Origin: Globisporangium splendens
Taxonomy: Eukaryota; Oomycota; Peronosporomycetes; Pythiales; Pythiaceae
DNA length: 64,000 nucleotides
NCBI GenBank assembly: GCA_006386115.1
Contig: VFIW01000099.1
Coordinates: forward strand, 62,001 to 126,000
Reading direction: 5' to 3'
Part shown: positions 19,557-31,907 of the stretch, one piece after another
Layout: the number at the start of each line of letters is the position of its first letter
Numbering within the stretch: the stretch's first letter is position 1
Made by a program: the position numbers and the translations under genes
The notes under the pieces: generated by a model
Seen by the model: only the letters and a program-made list of their open reading frames with translations
What the model was told of the DNA's origin: nothing
The model's database searches: none

Positions 19557-22028
19557 GCTCTTGAGACTACGGTTTTGTTTTCTTATTTTTTCAGATGGCA
19601 CGACCGTGTGAGGTGCTGCGGTCATGAACAACTGATCCTTGAGCCAGATCTGTTGGCCAGGTGGTCACGTTGAGGGCCGCCTGCCGTGTGTCGTCGTTTA
19701 GTCCACAGACGCTTCAGTTGTTGCATCACAAACGCTTACCGTACCGTACTTTTAAAGTAGCACCAAATTGCACGTGAACAGAGAAAACTGAGGTATCAGA
19801 GTCGCGAGCCCATCTGCAATTTGAGGCGCTCTTCACGTTCTTCAAGTGGCCAGAAAACGGCAGTAAACAGCTGTCATTGATCCACGTTGGATCGCTCTTA
19901 AAAATGGCTCTGTAGAGTGACTAATAAGTGCAATTGAGCTCAGTCCCTACTGTTTAGAATTGAGTCAGCGCTCATTCACTTTCCTCTTTATCGTGGATGG
20001 GTATCATTTCTTTCATCAATGTGCTTCGACTATCCGAAACCAATTCTTGGTGTCACACAAAGCGCGTCTCTTTTGCATCTTGTGTTTGAATTTCGACGAA
20101 TTTTAAGACGAGCTGAGATCGCTGTGAATGCATGGCAGTGTGAGTGTCCAAACAAGTTGTGTGGTCCTATACACTGCTACCGGCTTGCTTGGATTATTGG
20201 TTACTCCCCCAGGCTCTGGACACGCAAGCCCACATCTTTGGGGGCATGACCAAGGGTGAATCCAAAAGCGCAGCACCTCATACTCGGGTTAAAGTCGGAT
20301 AGTAGCACCGTATATTTTGTCGATCTCCTGAAAAGTACAACGCGACTTGGAACGCTTGTTTACCCTCGCGCGCCCATCCTTTCCAACCTGCTAAATTGCA
20401 GAAGTGGATACAATAGCCTCGCTATACCTGGCCTCCCCAATATATGTGAAGCTTGCTTTCTATGCAGAAATTGCTCTTGTTTACACCAGACAACGGCATG
20501 AGCGACGCAGCTCTGGTGAGCAACTCAAACTTCAGCTTTGCTTGTCTGTTGTTGATCCTCCTACGCGGCACCGCGCAGTGCGGACTCGGTTGTGCGTCAT
20601 CGATAGAGCCACTTGGTCACCAATATTGAACTAGTGCATTGATAGACGATCATACACCGAGCCACATTAATGGCTCACGGTACTCGCGTCACTAACATTT
20701 TTGATTTTGGCGCGATTACCATAAGCAAAGAAAAGGCACGGCATGCGCGGTAGCGCGCCCGTCAGGTCATCAGCGCGGCTGGCGATTGTGATTGAAACTT
20801 AGACCAAGGCTGGTTTGAAGATGAGTTTACTGCACGCATGTGGCTTAATTTCGAGCATATTCGCATGCTGTCCCAGTATGTACACTTGATTCTTTCCCCT
20901 AGTTCATTCTGGCGAGCACAGCACTTCTTACGAAACCTTCATCTCTTCAAGAAGCCTCAGGCGGCGATTCCGTCCACTCATGACGAGTATGCGCAACATG
21001 GCGCACCGGAAGGCACCAAGGCGATAATTTCGTACAGTATGAAGGCGCCTGCGCCTGTGCTGCACACTGACAATCATCATTGGGGACCGATGGAATTCTG
21101 ATAGAGGATACCACGCTCAATACCCGCTTTGGTCAAAATGCGTTCTTTTTCTGCCAACATGAAGTTGAACTTCAGACCTAAAGTACTACTCAATAATAGA
21201 ACCGCCAAATATGGGTTGTTTGACGCAACATTCTGTAGGCGGAGCCGATATGCAGAATTGCATCGGATCCGTCCCAGTTTTCAGCGTTTTTCTGAAGTGC
21301 CGACAGACAGAATGCTCCAACCACCTAACTCTCTCCATTTCCTGAAGGCTACTGTAGTCGAACATGATATATCTGTATCCACTTTAGCCTCGACGCCACC
21401 CACTATTCAACAGCTAAAAGGATTTGCGAAGGCGACATACTGTGTCGCCTTCAGGCAAGCATCGCATCACGGTGTCGTTGAAGAAACGTAGCTCAAATAA
21501 CTCGCTGTAGTGAGAACATCCATGTACAGTAGCGTTCGCTCCCTTCATCCGAGATGGAGGGTGAAGAAAGAGCACGGTCATCCAATCCTGGAGCATCAAG
21601 AAATCACGTGCCTTCGCGTGTTCTGAGCAATAGGAGTCCCATGAATACGCTCCAGGTCTTGCAAAATGTGTACACTGTACTGTGGCGACGAGCTTCCGCT
21701 CAGATTTGCTTTCCCAGCTTCAAGGTTCCTGCGGACAGCTTCGCGGGCAATCAGCCGAACTCTTGATTATGGCAAGGTAGTCAACTCTCCAGCTGGTTTT
21801 GCATCCGTTGCCCACACGCTGGCAAGCGGACGTGGCCAAACTTCAACCCTAAATTTGCTTTTGTCCCTCTCGACGGTCGAGTCGACCCAACTGAACTCTG
21901 GAGACAAGACAGGGCGTGTCCAATTTCGCAAAGAGGCATCCATGTGACCGCTGGCGAGCCGGTACTTTTTGTACCCGCGCCGCGATCTTCCGAGAGCTCA
22001 CCTGTGACGAAGGATCCGTGTCACTTCG
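19557..22028. other. Intergenic between transporter B and GH1 (divergent)
   Basis: About 2.5 kb with no recognised gene. Small open frames have no family motifs. It must hold the upstream control regions of transporter B (minus) and GH1 (plus), which diverge from it. Confidence 0.5.
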
Positions 22029-22049
22029 CGCTCCATTCCTGCTTTTGCG
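22029..22049 (+). promoter_or_regulatory. Probable initiator motif of the GH1 gene
   Basis: CGCTCCATTCCTGCTTTTGCG resembles the oomycete initiator consensus with one extra base, about 60-75 bases before the chosen ATG. It argues against the upstream in-frame ATG at 21916. Confidence 0.5.
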
Positions 22050-22104
22050 CAAGTGGCGACACACCAGACGCAATCCTCCACTGCCTCGATATCAAATCGT
22101 GAAG

Positions 22105-23538
22105 ATGGCTCGCGAAATTCGCTTCCCCGATGGCTTCGTCTGGGGCGCATCCACGGCTGCGTACCAAATCGAAGGCGCAACGAATGAAGGCGGACGTGGC
22201 GATTGCATGTGGGACGCGTTCTCGCGCACCCCAGGCAAGACCGTGAATGGCGAGACCGGCGCTGTCGCGATCGACCACTACCACCGGTACAAGGAAGACA
22301 TCCAACTCATGAAGAACATGGGGCTCAAGCACTACCGCATGTCGATCTCGTGGCCACGCATCCTGCCTGCGGGCGTCGGCATGGTCAACGAGGAAGGCGT
22401 CGACTTTTACAACCGCTTGATCGACGAATTGCTGGCGAACGACATTGAGCCGCTTGTGACGTTGTACCACTGGGACCTGCCGCTTGCGCTCGTGACCGAG
22501 TTTGACGGCTGGCTCGGTGGCAAGTACATTCACGACGCGTTCGCCAACTACTCGCGCGTTTGTTTTGAGCGCTTTGGCGACCGCGTCAAGACGTGGCTGA
22601 CGATCAACGAGCCATGGATCTGTGCGTTTCTGGGCTTCGGCATCGGCGTGCTCGCGCCTGGTCGCAAGCACAATCCGCACACGGAGCCGTACATCGTGTC
22701 GCACAACCTCTTGCTCGCGCATGCGCGTGCCGTTGAAATCTACCGTAACGAGTTTAAAGAGAAGCAAGGCGGCAAGATCGGCATCACATACAGCTGCGAC
22801 TGGCGCGAACCCGCTCCAACCGATGACCCGGAGAAGGCTAAACAAAATGTCGAGGCTTCGCAGCGCGCACTCGAGTTTGCACTTGGATGGCACGCCGACC
22901 CAGTCTACTTTGGCGACTACCCTCAGAACATGAAGGACCGTGTGGGCGACCGCTTGCCAAAGTTCACCGAAGAGGAGAAGAAGTTGCTGAAGGGAAGTTC
23001 GGATTTCTTGGGCTTGAACACGTACGGCACACAGTACGTCGAGCCTTCGGAGGAGTTCCTTGCGGGTCAGCTGCCTCCAAACGATGCGACGGGAGGACAC
23101 ATCGCTGACCAAGGCGTGACGCTGAGCTCCGATCCGTCGTGGAAGAGAACGGATGTGGGCTGGAATGTCGTGCCTTGGGGTATCGGCAAGCTTCTGTTGT
23201 GGATCAACAACCGATACACGCCACCTGGCGGCATCTACATCACGGAGAACGGATGCGCGTGGCCTTCGAACAGCAAGGAAGAAGCCGAGAACGACGATTT
23301 CCGTGTTGACTACTACAGAGGGTACATCGAACATGTCCGCAAAGCGATCACGGAGGGAGCCGACGTGCGCGGGTACTACGCATGGTCGTTCATTGACAAC
23401 TACGAGTGGTCGCAGGGCTACTCCAAGCGGTTCGGACTCCATTGGGTGAATTATGAGACGCTCGAGCGCCACCCGAAGAAGTCGGCGCTCTGGTATGGCG
23501 AGTGCATCCGCAACAACGGATTCACCGTGGAAGCGTAA
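22105..23538 (+). CDS. GH1 family beta-glucosidase, intracellular type (477 aa)
   Basis: A retaining beta-glycosidase with the family 1 fold: it should release glucose from the non-reducing end of beta-glucosides or oligosaccharides. The N-terminal signature FVWGASTAAYQIEGA is at residues 11-25; the acid/base glutamate is in TINEPW (Glu169); the nucleophile is in ITENG (Glu381); the aglycone-side YYAWSFIDNYEW block is at 424-435. Length is typical of single-domain GH1. There is no signal peptide from the chosen start (MAREIRF), so it should act in the cytosol on imported substrate. An upstream ATG at 21916 would add 63 residues without a clear signal sequence, and an initiator match lies inside that extension. 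It lies between transporter B and the transporter pseudogene C, with which it converges. The exact glycoside cannot be read from sequence. Confidence 0.95.
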   Translation: MAREIRFPDGFVWGASTAAYQIEGATNEGGRGDCMWDAFSRTPGKTVNGETGAVAIDHYHRYKEDIQLMKNMGLKHYRMSISWPRILPAGVGMVNEEGVDFYNRLIDELLANDIEPLVTLYHWDLPLALVTEFDGWLGGKYIHDAFANYSRVCFERFGDRVKTWLTINEPWICAFLGFGIGVLAPGRKHNPHTEPYIVSHNLLLAHARAVEIYRNEFKEKQGGKIGITYSCDWREPAPTDDPEKAKQNVEASQRALEFALGWHADPVYFGDYPQNMKDRVGDRLPKFTEEEKKLLKGSSDFLGLNTYGTQYVEPSEEFLAGQLPPNDATGGHIADQGVTLSSDPSWKRTDVGWNVVPWGIGKLLLWINNRYTPPGGIYITENGCAWPSNSKEEAENDDFRVDYYRGYIEHVRKAITEGADVRGYYAWSFIDNYEWSQGYSKRFGLHWVNYETLERHPKKSALWYGECIRNNGFTVEA

Positions 23539-24102
23539 AGGTCCAGACTTTGTCCATTTAGGTGTGTACGTGTACTCAATAAGATTTTGTCCTCTTTATC
23601 GGCGTATTTCTTCTGTCTTCTCGTGCTTTGGTTGGACTTTGTCTTGTAGGGAACGAGGGAATAGCAACAGCGCTGGTATCAGTGCGGCAGAAGAGTGTGT
23701 CTGTGTCACTATAATGCTTTCCTCCAAGAGCATTGCTGAGACTGAAGACTCATTTATTCCCGTTATTGAGATTCTTGGTGGACAGCCCTCTTCACGTTCG
23801 ACATTTCCTCCGGAAGCTGGATATGGAAGCAATATGGCGATGCAACTGAAAGAGTGGAACTCTTGATGCGTATGGAAATATGCTAGTGTTACACGATGCC
23901 AGAATTGTCAAGAGATCGGCAGTACCCATGCGAAACGGACCAGGACGACTGCTTTGCCAGGTTAAGATCATATGATGGTTGTATTAAACGGCATAACATT
24001 ATGCAAAGGAGAAAACTGGACAAGGTTGACGAATGCAAAGCATGATACTCGGCTCACGTGCCTGCGAAGGTGAGGCGCGTAAAATATGGACGGAAGGCAG
24101 TC
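23539..24102. other. Intergenic between GH1 and transporter pseudogene C
   Basis: About 560 bp between convergent 3' ends; presumably untranslated regions and polyadenylation sites. Nothing else recognised. Confidence 0.5.
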
Positions 24103-25552
24103 TCACATCGAGTGCATTTTGATCTTGAAGAAGAAGATCGCGATGAAGACGCCGACGACCGTGAACGCTCCGCCGAGAAACACTGGAAGCTTGTATCCAA
24201 GCGATGTCTCGACAATTGCTGAGCCAATGGCGAAGCTCAGAAGTTGACCAAAGCATTGCGCCGAATTTAAGGCGCCGACATATGCTCCAATGTCGATGTC
24301 GTGGTCCATCACGTGCACGATGATTGGCACAAGGATCGCAAACACGATGGCTTGAGAGATGGACGTGGCCGCAACGATGATCGCGTCGATCGTGACCACC
24401 TTGGTAAACGCCATCACCATGAGCAACGCTTGCGGGATCGAGCTGACCACGAGCACCCACTTGACGCCGAACGTGCGCACGAGGGACGGAAGTACCCAGG
24501 TGAAGACGTACCCGACGATGTTGTACATGAGATCTGTCGAGCCACCCGCGAGGCTCACGCCCTTGTTGTAGTCACTCTGAGCTTTCGTGCAGTTGCTGCC
24601 GCAGGTATGAGCTCCGGAGGTTTGGTCATCGCACACTTCCAGTCCAAAGAACTGACCTTTGTTGCCGTTGTACGCCGTGTAACCACAGATGACGCAGAAG
24701 AAGATCGCGCAGTAGATGATCAGCGTCGATGGGAGTGTCTTGAGCACGCGGAAAATGGTCGCGAAGGACTCCTTGACTTGCGTCCAGGTGCTCGACTTGT
24801 CCTCGTCGTTCTTCTCCAATGGCGTTTCTCTGCCAGCGATGCATGCGCATGTGACTGAGAACACCGTCACCCCGGAAAGCATGCCTAGGAACGATCGAAG
24901 CTGCTGGTACGCAGGACCAAAAATGTGGATGTATCCAGCAATAACAATACCGCCTGCAATTGCCCAGCCTTGACCGATCGAAGCGCCGAGAGTCTGGCGG
25001 TCGCCTGCAAATCAGAGATGAACAGGAACGTCGGTGTTTGCACAGTGTTCACCACGATATCCATCCGCGCGTAGAAGAAGATCGTCAGCGCCGCAGTCCA
25101 GGTTCGGTGCGTCGGCTCACCTGGCTGACCGTTGCCATAGTCGCCCAGTGCTTCCCCCATCTCGCGGGTCCACCCCATGAGCGTGAAGCAGATGACACTA
25201 CCGATCGCCACAGTGACGAGAAGAGGGCGACGGCGTCCTACTTGTGCGTACTTCGGTCGCTGATCGCCCCGATAGCTGGTCCGACGAGGATTCCACAGAG
25301 CGGACCGATAATTTGAGTCAACTGGACAGCAAAGTTGGGGAGCATCGCACCAAGGTACGGTCCAAAGGCTGCGAACTGAGCAGCCCACGTCATGGTGATC
25401 GCGAGACGTGGCATCGAAATCATCATGAGCTTGATCACAGACGCTCCTTCCAGTGGCTTTGTTTAGACATCATCGAGAGTGTCGAGTTTTGGTGAGGCGT
25501 ACACGTCGTATGAGTTCGAGGTTGGTGTCCCGGCTTCAAGGTCTTTCGTCAT
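24103..25552 (-). pseudogene. Transporter C: decayed SUT/SUC-like GPH carrier
   Basis: Full-length relative of the other transporters with at least three disabling changes. The start (25552) gives the usual N-terminus (KDLEAG, YASPKL), but a TAA stop follows near 25464-25469 after about 29 residues. The frame reopens through SVIKLMMISMPRL to DRSTHK, where a one-base loss plus a G-to-A change in the WGRRRP codons (about 25235) shifts frame. It continues as GRRRPLL to FLFISD, where another one-base loss (about 25010) shifts again. From there the C-terminal half is open to 24103, including the two-cysteine outer loop (AHTCGSNCTKAQ). It is the most divergent member and retains a good initiator motif, so it may still be transcribed. 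A single long-read error could explain one indel, not all three lesions. Confidence 0.9.
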
Positions 25553-25618
25553 GGCGGCTTGTGTTTCTCTTCTAGCGAGCAACCCACGAAGCCTGCTTTG
25601 CGTGGTGGCCGAGGGAAA

Positions 25619-25638
25619 GTGAATTGAAAAGTGAGACT
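25619..25638 (-). promoter_or_regulatory. Oomycete initiator motif of transporter pseudogene C
   Basis: The minus strand reads GTCTCACTTTTCAATTCACT, a close fit to the initiator consensus, about 70-85 bases before the ATG of the decayed gene. Confidence 0.65.
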
Positions 25639-25639
25639 C

Positions 25640-26548
25640 AGGAGTGCTCTCGAAACTTGTCAACAAGATCAGGGCTAAGCTTGCTTTTTCAGCTCTGCTC
25701 AACCTGGTAAACCCGAGCGAGAAGACAACTTTGCGCGACTTGTATCCGAGTTGGTAGTGCAATCCTCGCAACCGTCTCAACCAACGCTTAATTCATATCA
25801 GAGTTCTATGGAGAATCCTGGTGGCGAATGCCCCAAGCTGATCGGGATGAAGAAGGTCCCGTATGTGGTGCTTCAAGCGACGGGGGACTCTTTTCACAAG
25901 GTGTTTATGCTCGCATTGAGGTGAGTGAGTCGTGGTTCCGATACAATTCCTATTGCGAGTGATGACCAAGTGATGTGAGCAACAGCTCGCGTGCGGCACC
26001 TGAGGGCAAATGATTATGGTCAAAGAGCGTAAGTCAATGGAGCACAGAGCGAGCATGTGGAAATGCTGCAAGAGATGCTCTTGGAAATCTCCCCAAAAGA
26101 GTTCAAGGTCGGTGATCAATTTTTGTAGGAAACCATTTCATGCAGTTTATTTTAATGCATGCATAGAAAGAATCAGTCCAGTTGCATCGTATAGTGTCAA
26201 ATCACAGAGGGTGCCGATGAACCGAGGGATCTCTTTGAACGAAACATCTTGCTTCAAACTGCAACGCCCTTCTTCAATTCTGGTAGTAATCAAGAGTGGG
26301 ATGTTGATGGCGCGTGATGAAGTACCAAACATACGCGGGACGGGTCACAAGGACTGTCATGGGGCGTGTCCCGCGCTGGTTGGAGTGCAGGTTGTTCTCT
26401 CCTTACGAAAACACCCGTCGGTTCCGTCAGTCGTCAAATTCTATCCAGGGAACCAAAGAAGCAGAAATCAACTCGCACTGGGTTCAAAGCGTCTTTGGTT
26501 TTATTCTTATTCCACAATCAATATTGGTCAGCTATTTTATTGAGTAAC
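25640..26548. other. Intergenic between pseudogene C and transporter D
   Basis: No gene recognised. Frames here are short and without motifs. The stretch 26549-26640 that follows is a degenerate repeat shared with 29621-29735. Confidence 0.5.
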
Positions 26549-26640
26549 ACCGAGCATATCTCTTGAGGCATCGAATGCGGTGCCGGCGCAAACAGTTTGC
26601 TGTTACCACCAGCCTTACCACGAGCCGATAGTCATGATAA
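26549..26640 (+). repeat. Dispersed repeat, copy 1
   Basis: ATCGAATGCGGTGCCGGCG, then CAGCCTTACCACG and a TCATGATAA-like end recur in the same order at 29621-29735, with an insertion of about 20 bases in the second copy. It lies about 190 bases beyond the stop codon of transporter D. Confidence 0.65.
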
Positions 26641-26831
26641 AAGAAACACAAGTCAGCATGCACTCAGTAAAACGTATAAAACTTCACAGCAAACTATTGT
26701 TTTGGAAAATGGACAAACCGCCGACTTAGCAATTACACTGGCGCACTGCTTGTTTGCATGGGAAAGGGAGGGAAAACACACACAAAAAAGAAAGAGACTA
26801 AAACAACAGACGCGAAATCCTCGCGACTCGC

Positions 26832-28271
26832 TTACATCGAGTACATCTTGAGCTTGAGGAAGAAGATGCCAATGACGACACCGATGAAGCTCATGGCGCC
26901 ACCGATGAACACAGGCAGCTTGTACCCCATCGACGTCTCCACGAGCGCAGCGCCGATGGCGAAGTTGAGCAGCTGGCCAAAGCAGTTGGCCGAGTTGAGC
27001 GCGCCGACGTACACACCGATCTCGCCCTTGTCGCCGAACACGTGCACAATGACTGGCACCAAGAGCGCGAACACGGTCGTCTGGGAAAGTGACGTGAGGA
27101 TGACGATGATCACGTCGATCGCCACGACCTTGGTGAACGCCATGACCATGAGCAGCGACTGTGGCACAAGACTGAACACGAGCACCCACTTGGCGCCGAA
27201 CTGCCTGACGAGGAACGGCAGCGCCCACGAGAACAAATACCCGACGATGTTGAAGATGAGATCCGTGGAGCCACCGGCGACACTCACACCGTGGTTGTAG
27301 TCGTCTTGCGCCTCCGAGCACGGGTTGCACGTGTCGGCGCCATCAGCGGAACCGTCATACACCTCAAAGCCGAAGAACTGACCCTTGTTGCCGTTGTACG
27401 CCGTGTAGCCGTACTGGACAAAGAAGAACACCAGGCAGTACGCGACGAGCACGCCGGGGAGCGTCTTGAGACCCGTGTAGATCGAGCCAAATGCGTTCTT
27501 GATCTGCTGCCACGCGCTCGTTTTCTCCACTTCGTCTTTGTTCAGTGGCGTCTCCTTGCCAAAGAAGCACGCAATACCGACCGTCACCAGCATCGTGATC
27601 GAGAGCATGGCCAAGAACCATTTCAGCGACTTGTGCGCGGCACCAAAAATGTAGATGTACCCGGCGACCATGATGGAGCCGATCGTGGACCAGCCCTGAC
27701 CAATAGAAGCGCCAAGCGTCTGGCGATCACCGGCGAAATCGGCAATCATCAGAAACATGGGCGTCTGCACGACATTGACCGTGATATCCATCCACGCGTA
27801 GAAGAAGACGGTGAAGAACGCGGTCCATGGACGGCTGGTTGGCACGCCTTCTTCGCCCGTGCCGTAGTCTCCAAGCGCCTCGCCGATCTCACGAGTCCAG
27901 CCCATGAGCGTCCAGCAAATCGCACTGAAGATCGACGCGATCAAAAGGAACGGACGACGACGACCCCACTGGTTCGTGCTGCGATCACTGAAAACACCGG
28001 TCGTTGGCGCTACGAGGATACCGGACGCTGGTCCAATAATCTGCGTGAGCTGCACGGCCCACTTGGGCAGCATCGTGCCCAGGTACGGACCCAGGGCAGC
28101 CCACTGCGCCGACCACGTCATCTGGATGGCCATACGCGGCAGCGAGATGAGCATGAGCATCGGGATCGACGCGCCACGGCGTGGGACATCGTCGCCGTCC
28201 TGGACATGGCCGGGCTTGGGCGACCCGAAGGCGTCGTAGCCAGCAGCGCCGGCTTCCACATCCTTGGACAT
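26832..28271 (-). CDS. SUT/SUC-like GPH-type MFS sugar transporter D (479 aa)
   Basis: Singleton member of the cluster, clearly distinct from the duplicated pairs. It has the cluster N-terminus (KDVEAG, AFGSPKPG), the signature NQWGRRRPFLL, DITVNVVQTPMF, and a cysteine-bearing outer loop in which the pair reads CNPC (two residues apart, where the others have three). The helical pattern is complete and there are no introns. The start at 28269-28271 was chosen over an in-frame start at 28340 because the initiator motif lies between them. About 1.3 kb separates its stop from the start of pseudogene C on the same strand. Confidence 0.92.
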   Translation of the reverse strand: MSKDVEAGAAGYDAFGSPKPGHVQDGDDVPRRGASIPMLMLISLPRMAIQMTWSAQWAALGPYLGTMLPKWAVQLTQIIGPASGILVAPTTGVFSDRSTNQWGRRRPFLLIASIFSAICWTLMGWTREIGEALGDYGTGEEGVPTSRPWTAFFTVFFYAWMDITVNVVQTPMFLMIADFAGDRQTLGASIGQGWSTIGSIMVAGYIYIFGAAHKSLKWFLAMLSITMLVTVGIACFFGKETPLNKDEVEKTSAWQQIKNAFGSIYTGLKTLPGVLVAYCLVFFFVQYGYTAYNGNKGQFFGFEVYDGSADGADTCNPCSEAQDDYNHGVSVAGGSTDLIFNIVGYLFSWALPFLVRQFGAKWVLVFSLVPQSLLMVMAFTKVVAIDVIIVILTSLSQTTVFALLVPVIVHVFGDKGEIGVYVGALNSANCFGQLLNFAIGAALVETSMGYKLPVFIGGAMSFIGVVIGIFFLKLKMYSM

Positions 28272-28328
28272 CGTGGCGAGGCTTCTGGGGAGGAAGAGAA
28301 GGAGAGTTGACTGGTTTGCGCTGAAGCA

Positions 28329-28347
28329 GGCAAATTGCAAAGTGAGG
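28329..28347 (-). promoter_or_regulatory. Oomycete initiator motif of transporter D
   Basis: The minus strand reads CCTCACTTTGCAATTTGCC, an excellent match to the initiator/flanking consensus, about 60-75 bases upstream of the ATG. Confidence 0.75.
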
Positions 28348-29620
28348 CGAGCTGGGAGGCTCGCGATTTGCTGGTTTCGCTCGTTTTATTGAGGTCGTGC
28401 TCTTGTGATTTGGATGCCGCAGGACAGGCAGAGGGAACGACGAACGCAACGCACACCACACGTAGGATGGGAAAGTGCTCCAGAACTGCAAACTACAGTA
28501 CCACCGACGGATGGGCGGGTGGCACGTTGCAGTCCCACGAGCACGCATCGTCGCTTATATACACCTTCGACTGCTGCCTGTAGGTTCTCACAGTTGTACC
28601 TACGCTTTTCGAGAGAACGTCTGGGTGAAAGCACACGCTGCAGCGTGATTTCTCTCCATGTCGAGCAAGGGTTCAGCACTGGTTTGAGCTGTCCAAATTA
28701 ATAGTTATAGCAGCTTCAATAATAATGTTGTGTGTGGAGTTCAATTTCTTGAGTGCTTTCAAAGTCTATGGATGGGAATGCAACATGCGACTGTGTAAAG
28801 AGATACTCGGAGCGTGGCTTGTATCCTGAACACCTGAGGCTTTGGTTCAGATGTGCAATAAGCATGTAAAGGTGTGTGAATATGCGCCTTCTATTGTATT
28901 ACGGTTCGTCAATAGAACCAGTTTGGTAAACGCACTTTCTTCTGGTGTTGTTGTTCTGACTGTTAATATCGTCAAACTCTCGCACCTGATTGTCTCTCAG
29001 ATATAACATTAGCGAAGCCATCACGTAAGACAGTATAAAGTGTTGCACGATCATCGGGTTGCAGTTGAAGTTGCGCGCATCTGGTGCCGCCGCATCGTTG
29101 AACCTCCCGAATAGCATACTGAGCCTCAATCAGAAAAGCAGGATCCTTTGCATCGAAAGTCAAGTGAGTTTGACATTTCGATGCGCATTTGTTCACTTTC
29201 CTTCGATGCACCTGCTGTACGGAAAGGAAAGGACTGGCTGCTTCAACCGACACGCTCACACTGGCTGAACGTGTGGGCTCGCGTCTCATTCTCCCCACTT
29301 GATTTATTTCCTTTTCTCAACGCACACAGAGCGATCCGTTTTGAACATTTTCATCCCCACTGACAGCCACTGAGATGTCCTATCATAACGCATAGTGGCA
29401 GGTTTGGAGACTCGACTTCTGCACCTGGCTTCTTTTTCTGGTTTTCTCATGACCAAGAGACTTTTTGCGCGTCATAATCTGGGGCTCAGAAGGAAGCAAA
29501 ATAGTCTGCTGGTGTTGAGAAAAATGCAAAAAAATGTTTGAGAAAGCAACTGTGCGTCTATGTGTTGTGCTTGTTAGTGCCCGTGCGAGCACAGGACGCT
29601 GGTCAGCCATTCGGTTGTCA

Positions 29621-29735
29621 ATACCCGAGCAGATCTCTTTAGAATCGAATGCGGTGCCGGCGGACATGCAGTGTACAAGGCGTAAACAATTTGCAATTGC
29701 TCCCAGCCTTACCACGGGTTAATAATCATAACTGA
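29621..29735 (+). repeat. Dispersed repeat, copy 2
   Basis: Degenerate direct repeat of 26549-26640: CCGAGCAGATCTCTTTAGA, ATCGAATGCGGTGCCGGCG and CAGCCTTACCACGGG occur in the same order. No transporter coding remnant was found next to it. Confidence 0.65.
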
Positions 29736-31907
29736 GGAGGAGACAATGGCAGCAAGCATCTGAGTCCGGAGGGAAGACAACGAAACGACTGAAACACTTG
29801 CCTCAGAACCAAACATCAAACGAGCAAAGCAAACGGATGAGGCGGAATGGGTCGACGGCGCGATTGGGTGTGGGTTCTGTCGCTCGACCTCGAGGTCGAA
29901 AGTGTGGTTTTCAGTTCTTCTCACCTGTCGAAGGTTGAAGCGAGCAGAAACAGGGCGTCTCGCGGTCACACTTGTTGCTTCTTTTTTTATGCAGCGGTTC
30001 AATTAGTCTGAGTGGAAGGTCCACAGTTTCCCATGTACCTCCCACAGCTGAAGTAGGTGCTGTAGTTGAGTGTTCAATTGCTAGTTGGCTCCAACTCATA
30101 AAAGAGCTTTCGCAGTTTGTCATCTTGCCGACAGCTATGTGCACATGCTATTCCAACACACAATCTCCACGCAAAAATATAGACGTGAGTTGACTGTGAG
30201 GTCATCCCAGACGTCCTGCATGAGCTTACTTGCAACAAAGACAAACCAATGGGGGGATTAGACTTTCCGTTCAGATTGTGATTCAAGGCTAAACAGTAGT
30301 ACCATCGGAGCTCAGTGCACCTTCGCATATCTTTATGAAAATTTGGAGATCGAAGACGGTGGGATGCGCTAGTGCTTTGACGCGAATATGAGTGAAAGCT
30401 ACGGGTTGCGCGTCTCCTTTGCGTCTCCCGCAGTGCGGTTCACATGCATCCGAAAGCACAAACTTGCAGGGGGTTTCTATGATCTGTGCCCAGATTCTGA
30501 CTGCCACCTGCTGATGAGAGCGATGATGGACTTGACCGAAAATGAGGCAGAGATCTTTGAACCTTATGATAGCGAATCAAATCTTCATCACTTGCCTGAA
30601 ATGCACTCTTCCTTTGGACGAACGATTACCAGCTACAATAGCATTCTCATGTATCCTGCTGGTTGACACTTGGGTACAGATAGTTATGAATGACCTCAGA
30701 AAGCGCTCTATTGCATGAGCCTAATTGATGCATTATGGAGCGCGTTTCGGAGGAGCATGGAGTGCCTGGGCTCGTCAGTTCAGCAGGTTCACTTCCGGGA
30801 TCCACTGATGCGTGAGCTTGAAGTTGGCCACTTGAGTCACTTGAGGAAGAGGCCACTTCGATCGGCAGTGGCAGCCGTTCACGGCCAAAATTTTCAAGAC
30901 ATGAGATGCGATCGGCGGTCATGAGATCCAATAACAGACAACAGGGTTCCTCCCTCATTATGTTATGAAACTGCAACCTGAAGTGTGTGGCATCGTCTGA
31001 CGTGTGCCACGCAATCGTGTGTTTGCAGTTCGTAGAAAAAAATGCTTACGGTACCAAAGAGGTCGCAATATCCGACACGTGCGCATCGATGCGTTGTGGG
31101 GTCAAAGCGCACTTTGCGCAGCAGCTGGCAGCGCAACTTTGGCATTTCCCTGTCACCTCGGTCTGACAGCGATCCTCAGATCTGGGCACCCAGGAGCGAC
31201 ACACTTGCACTAGTTCAACAAAGCGGTCGAGCACCTTCACGTGACACGACGCTCTGTGCGCGCGCCAGTGACGTCTGGCGGTGCGTGAGCAACCAAAACG
31301 CAATGCCGCATTGCGAAAAGAGCCCCACAAGTTCAACTACTCTCGCAGGTAGTGACTTCATCGACGCATCGCAACGGATAGTGCACCAGAGGCTACAAAC
31401 TACCAGCACGTTCTTCGCTTACAAAAGAATCTTGCAGTTGGATTTTGCCCAAGCCCGCTGCAATTCTCCCAACCTTCAGTGGCCACAGATTGGCACACCA
31501 TCCATTCGCTCGTAAGCGAACCGCGTCTTACAACAGGATTAATTAACGATAGTCGCAAGGCTGGTTGTCGACTCCAAGCACCAAATACGATGGTTTGTAC
31601 GATACGGTACTGTGAGGCGGAGTAAAGTGAGAGACAAAGAGAGATGCTGTGTGCAGGTGTCAAGCCGGGTGATGGCGCATCTCAGTCTGCTCAAAATTTT
31701 CAGCGACGGAGCTCTCTCGACTGGGCAAATGCCCATCATCTGCGGCCCAAGCAACCTTCATCAGTGCCTACGGTAGCTCTTCGCGCCTTGTCCTTCGCCC
31801 CGTAAAGGCACAGCATTGCATCGGCCAGGACATCGCACGACGTTTCGTGCCACCTGTCAAAATTATACCTTATTATAGTGCATGATCGACATAAAGCGTT
31901 CAATTTT

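Noticed and set aside
21916..22104. N-terminal extension of the GH1 gene by 63 residues
   Set aside because: Contains the probable initiator motif, lacks a signal sequence and has no GH1 homology; the conserved domain begins right at the ATG at 22105.
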